In this document: positions 59,491 to 64,000 of the stretch, in pieces
Layout: each line of letters opens with the position of its first letter
Numbering within the stretch: position 1 is the first letter of the stretch
Origin: Citrobacter freundii ATCC 8090 = MTCC 1658 = NBRC 12681
GTDB taxonomy: Bacteria > Pseudomonadota > Gammaproteobacteria > Enterobacterales > Enterobacteriaceae
Direction of reading: 5' to 3'
Length of the DNA: 64,000 nt
Assembly: GCF_011064845.1 (NCBI RefSeq)
Contig: NZ_CP049015.1
Coordinates: 248,001-312,000 of the forward strand
Program-made: the position numbers and the translations under genes
The notes under the pieces: generated by a model
Databases searched by the model: none
What the model saw: only the letters and a program-made list of their open reading frames with translations
Told to the model about the DNA's origin: nothing

Positions 59491-60321
59491 ATGTTGATGA
59501 TTACCTCTTTTGCTAACCCCCGCGTGGCGCAGGCATTCGTTGATTATATGGCGACACAGGGCGTTATCCTGACGATTCAACAACATCAGCAAACGGATGT
59601 CTGGCTGGCGGATGAGTCCCAGGCTCAGCGCGTGCACGCTGAACTGGTGCGGTTTCTGGAGAATCCGGGCGATCCGCGCTACCTCGCAGCAAGCTGGCAG
59701 TCGGGTCAGACCGACAGCGGTCTGCGCTACCAACGTTATCCGTTCCTGGCCACATTGCGCGAACGCGCAGGTCCGGTAACCTGGTTGGTGATGGCCGCGT
59801 GTGTGTTGGTGTTTATCGCGATGAACGTGCTGGGCGACCAGGCTGTGATGCTCTGGCTGGCATGGCCGTTTGACCCTTCGCTGAAATTTGAATTCTGGCG
59901 TTATTTCACCCACGCTTTTATGCACTTCTCGCTGATGCATATTCTGTTCAACCTGCTGTGGTGGTGGTATCTCGGCGGTGCGGTTGAAAAGCGTCTGGGC
60001 AGTGGAAAACTGATTGTTATTACCGTGATCAGCGCCCTGTTGAGCGGTTATGTTCAGCAGAAATTTAGCGGCCCGTGGTTTGGTGGATTGTCTGGCGTGG
60101 TATATGCGCTGATGGGCTACGTGTGGTTGCGCGGCGAGCGCGATCCGCAGAGCGGTATTTTCCTGCAGCGTGGTTTGATTATCTTTGCCTTGATCTGGAT
60201 TGTTGCCGGCTGGTTTGATCTATTCGGCATGTCGATGGCGAATGGCGCTCATATCGCCGGGTTGGCCGTGGGTTTGGCAATGGCGTTTGCCGATACTATA
60301 AATGTACGAAAACGAACTTGA
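59491..60321 (+). CDS. glpG: Rhomboid intramembrane serine protease GlpG
   Basis: A 276-residue rhomboid protease. An N-terminal cytosolic domain (~1-90) precedes six TM helices. The catalytic dyad is Ser201 ([11 protein letters not shown]) and His254 (NGAHIAGL), with the L1 loop motif around WRYFTHAF. Recently it has been linked to quality control of orphan membrane proteins. It follows glpE by 75 bases; a REP separates it from glpR. Confidence 0.95.
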   Translation: MLMITSFANPRVAQAFVDYMATQGVILTIQQHQQTDVWLADESQAQRVHAELVRFLENPGDPRYLAASWQSGQTDSGLRYQRYPFLATLRERAGPVTWLVMAACVLVFIAMNVLGDQAVMLWLAWPFDPSLKFEFWRYFTHAFMHFSLMHILFNLLWWWYLGGAVEKRLGSGKLIVITVISALLSGYVQQKFSGPWFGGLSGVVYALMGYVWLRGERDPQSGIFLQRGLIIFALIWIVAGWFDLFGMSMANGAHIAGLAVGLAMAFADTINVRKRT

Positions 60322-60367
60322 TTCAAGTTTTGTGGTGCCGGAAGGCGGTGTGCGTTTGGACCAATTT

Positions 60368-60397
60368 GTAGGCCGGATAAGCGTCAGCGCATCCGGC
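60368..60397. repeat. Single REP element between glpG and glpR
   Basis: tgtaggccggataagcgtca followed by gcgcatccggc forms a REP hairpin; glpR starts 20 bases downstream. Confidence 0.85.
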
Positions 60398-60416
60398 AAA
60401 ATTTCAGGGAACAATA

Positions 60417-61175
60417 ATGAAGCAAACACAACGACATGACGCGATCATCGAGCTGGTAAAAAAACAGGGATACGTCAGTACTGAAGAGCTGGTGGAGCAT
60501 TTCTCCGTCAGCCCGCAGACGATTCGCCGCGATCTTAACGATCTGGCCGATCAGAACATGATTTTGCGCCATCACGGCGGCGCGGCGTTGCCATCCAGCT
60601 CGGTTAACACCCCGTGGCATGACCGTAAAGCAACGCAGACGGCGGAAAAAGAGCGCATTGCCCGCAAAGTTGCCACGCAGATCCCGAACGGTTCTACGCT
60701 GTTTATTGATATCGGAACCACGCCGGAAGCGGTGGCTCACGCGCTGCTCAATCACAGCAATTTACGCATTGTGACCAACAACCTCAATGTGGCGAATACG
60801 CTGATGGCGAAAGAGGATTTCCGCATAATCCTCGCCGGTGGCGAACTGCGTAGCCGCGACGGCGGTATTATGGGCGAAGCGACCCTCGACTTTATTTCTC
60901 AGTTCCGTCTGGACTTCGGCATCTTAGGCATCAGCGGTATCGACAGCGATGGTTCGCTGCTGGAATTTGATTATCACGAAGTTCGCACCAAACGCGCGAT
61001 CATTGAGAATTCACGTCATGTGATGCTGGTGGTGGACCACTCGAAGTTTGGGCGTAACGCGATGGTGAATATGGGCAGCATCAGCATGGTGGATGCGGTC
61101 TATACCGATACGCTGCCGCCTGCTGGTGTGATGCAGGTGATTGCTGACCATCATATTCAGTTAGAGCTGTGCTAA
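60417..61175 (+). CDS. glpR: Glycerol-3-phosphate regulon repressor GlpR
   Basis: A 252-residue DeoR-family repressor that binds GlpR boxes, such as the one at 58924, and is released by glycerol-3-phosphate. The HTH is YVSTEELVEHFSVSPQTIRRDLNDLADQ (about 19-46). The sensor domain has IDIGTTPEAVAHAL and the C-terminal GISGIDSDGSLLEFDYHE. It starts at ATG 60417 after CAGGGAACAATA. Some K-12 strains carry a frameshifted glpR; here the frame is intact. Confidence 0.95.
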   Translation: MKQTQRHDAIIELVKKQGYVSTEELVEHFSVSPQTIRRDLNDLADQNMILRHHGGAALPSSSVNTPWHDRKATQTAEKERIARKVATQIPNGSTLFIDIGTTPEAVAHALLNHSNLRIVTNNLNVANTLMAKEDFRIILAGGELRSRDGGIMGEATLDFISQFRLDFGILGISGIDSDGSLLEFDYHEVRTKRAIIENSRHVMLVVDHSKFGRNAMVNMGSISMVDAVYTDTLPPAGVMQVIADHHIQLELC

Positions 61176-61186
61176 GGTAATTCCAG

Positions 61187-61211
61187 GCCTGATAAGCGTC
61201 GCGTATCAGGC
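61187..61211. repeat. REP-like hairpin between glpR and malT
   Basis: GCCTGATA (61187-61194) and TATCAGGC (61204-61211) form a stem between the convergent genes glpR and malT, just before the malT stop. Confidence 0.7.
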
Positions 61212-61216
61212 ATTAA

Positions 61217-64000
<2,784 letters not shown>

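Overview
This window is chromosomal DNA from a member of the Enterobacteriaceae close to Escherichia, Salmonella and Citrobacter. Gene order and protein lengths follow the E. coli acpT-to-malT segment almost gene for gene. ERIC and REP/BIME repeats are scattered between genes. Several loci, such as the kinase/lactonase cluster between ggt and yhhY, are absent from K-12 and look Salmonella/Citrobacter-like. Citrobacter is my best guess for the genus, but the sequence alone does not prove it. All gene identities rest on recalled family sequences and visible motifs; no search was run.

Layout: 1-8.1 kb holds the end of acpT, yhhT, yhhS, dcrB, yhhQ, tusA, the zinc/lead exporter zntA with a textbook MerR-type promoter, yhhN and yhhM. 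At 8.3-10.2 kb is an inserted three-gene module: an Hcp-like type VI secretion tube protein, a membrane-active effector candidate with a YafU-like C-terminus, and a small membrane protein that is a candidate immunity factor. At 10.3-15.8 kb are yhhL, rsmD, ftsYEX and the heat-shock sigma gene rpoH. At 15.9-23 kb are the branched-chain amino acid ABC system (livJ, panM, livKHMGF), followed by a small Fur-box-controlled exported protein. At 23.6-28.6 kb is the ugpBAECQ glycerol-3-phosphate uptake operon, then yhhA and ggt.

At 30.9-36.2 kb an accessory block encodes a phosphotriesterase-like hydrolase, a DMT transporter, a ThuA/GATase-like protein, a fused DeoR-HTH/ribokinase and a periplasmic protein of unknown function. 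At 36.2-42.3 kb are yhhY, the iron-stress sRNA RyhB with its Fur box, yhhX, yhhW and gntR-gntK-gntU. At 42.3-43.95 kb, between two near-identical BIMEs, lies a small cassette. It carries a C4-type (P4/P1/P22 immunity) antisense RNA with matching target boxes, one ORF of unknown function and two inverted copies of a ~260-nt structured element. yhgN, asd and the glycogen operon glgBXCAP follow.

At 55.9-57.3 kb, between glgP and glpD, an AT-rich two-gene island encodes a predicted caspase/CHAT-like protein and an overlapping lipoprotein, which look like an effector/immunity pair. The window closes with glpD (minus), glpE-glpG-glpR (plus) and malT (minus).

The core genes cover glycerol-3-phosphate (ugp, glpD, glpEGR), gluconate, glycogen and maltose control, amino-acid uptake, cell division/secretion and metal homeostasis. 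The three accessory insertions (8.3, 42.4 and 56 kb) are the parts least explained by the conserved backbone, and two of them look like inter-bacterial competition modules.
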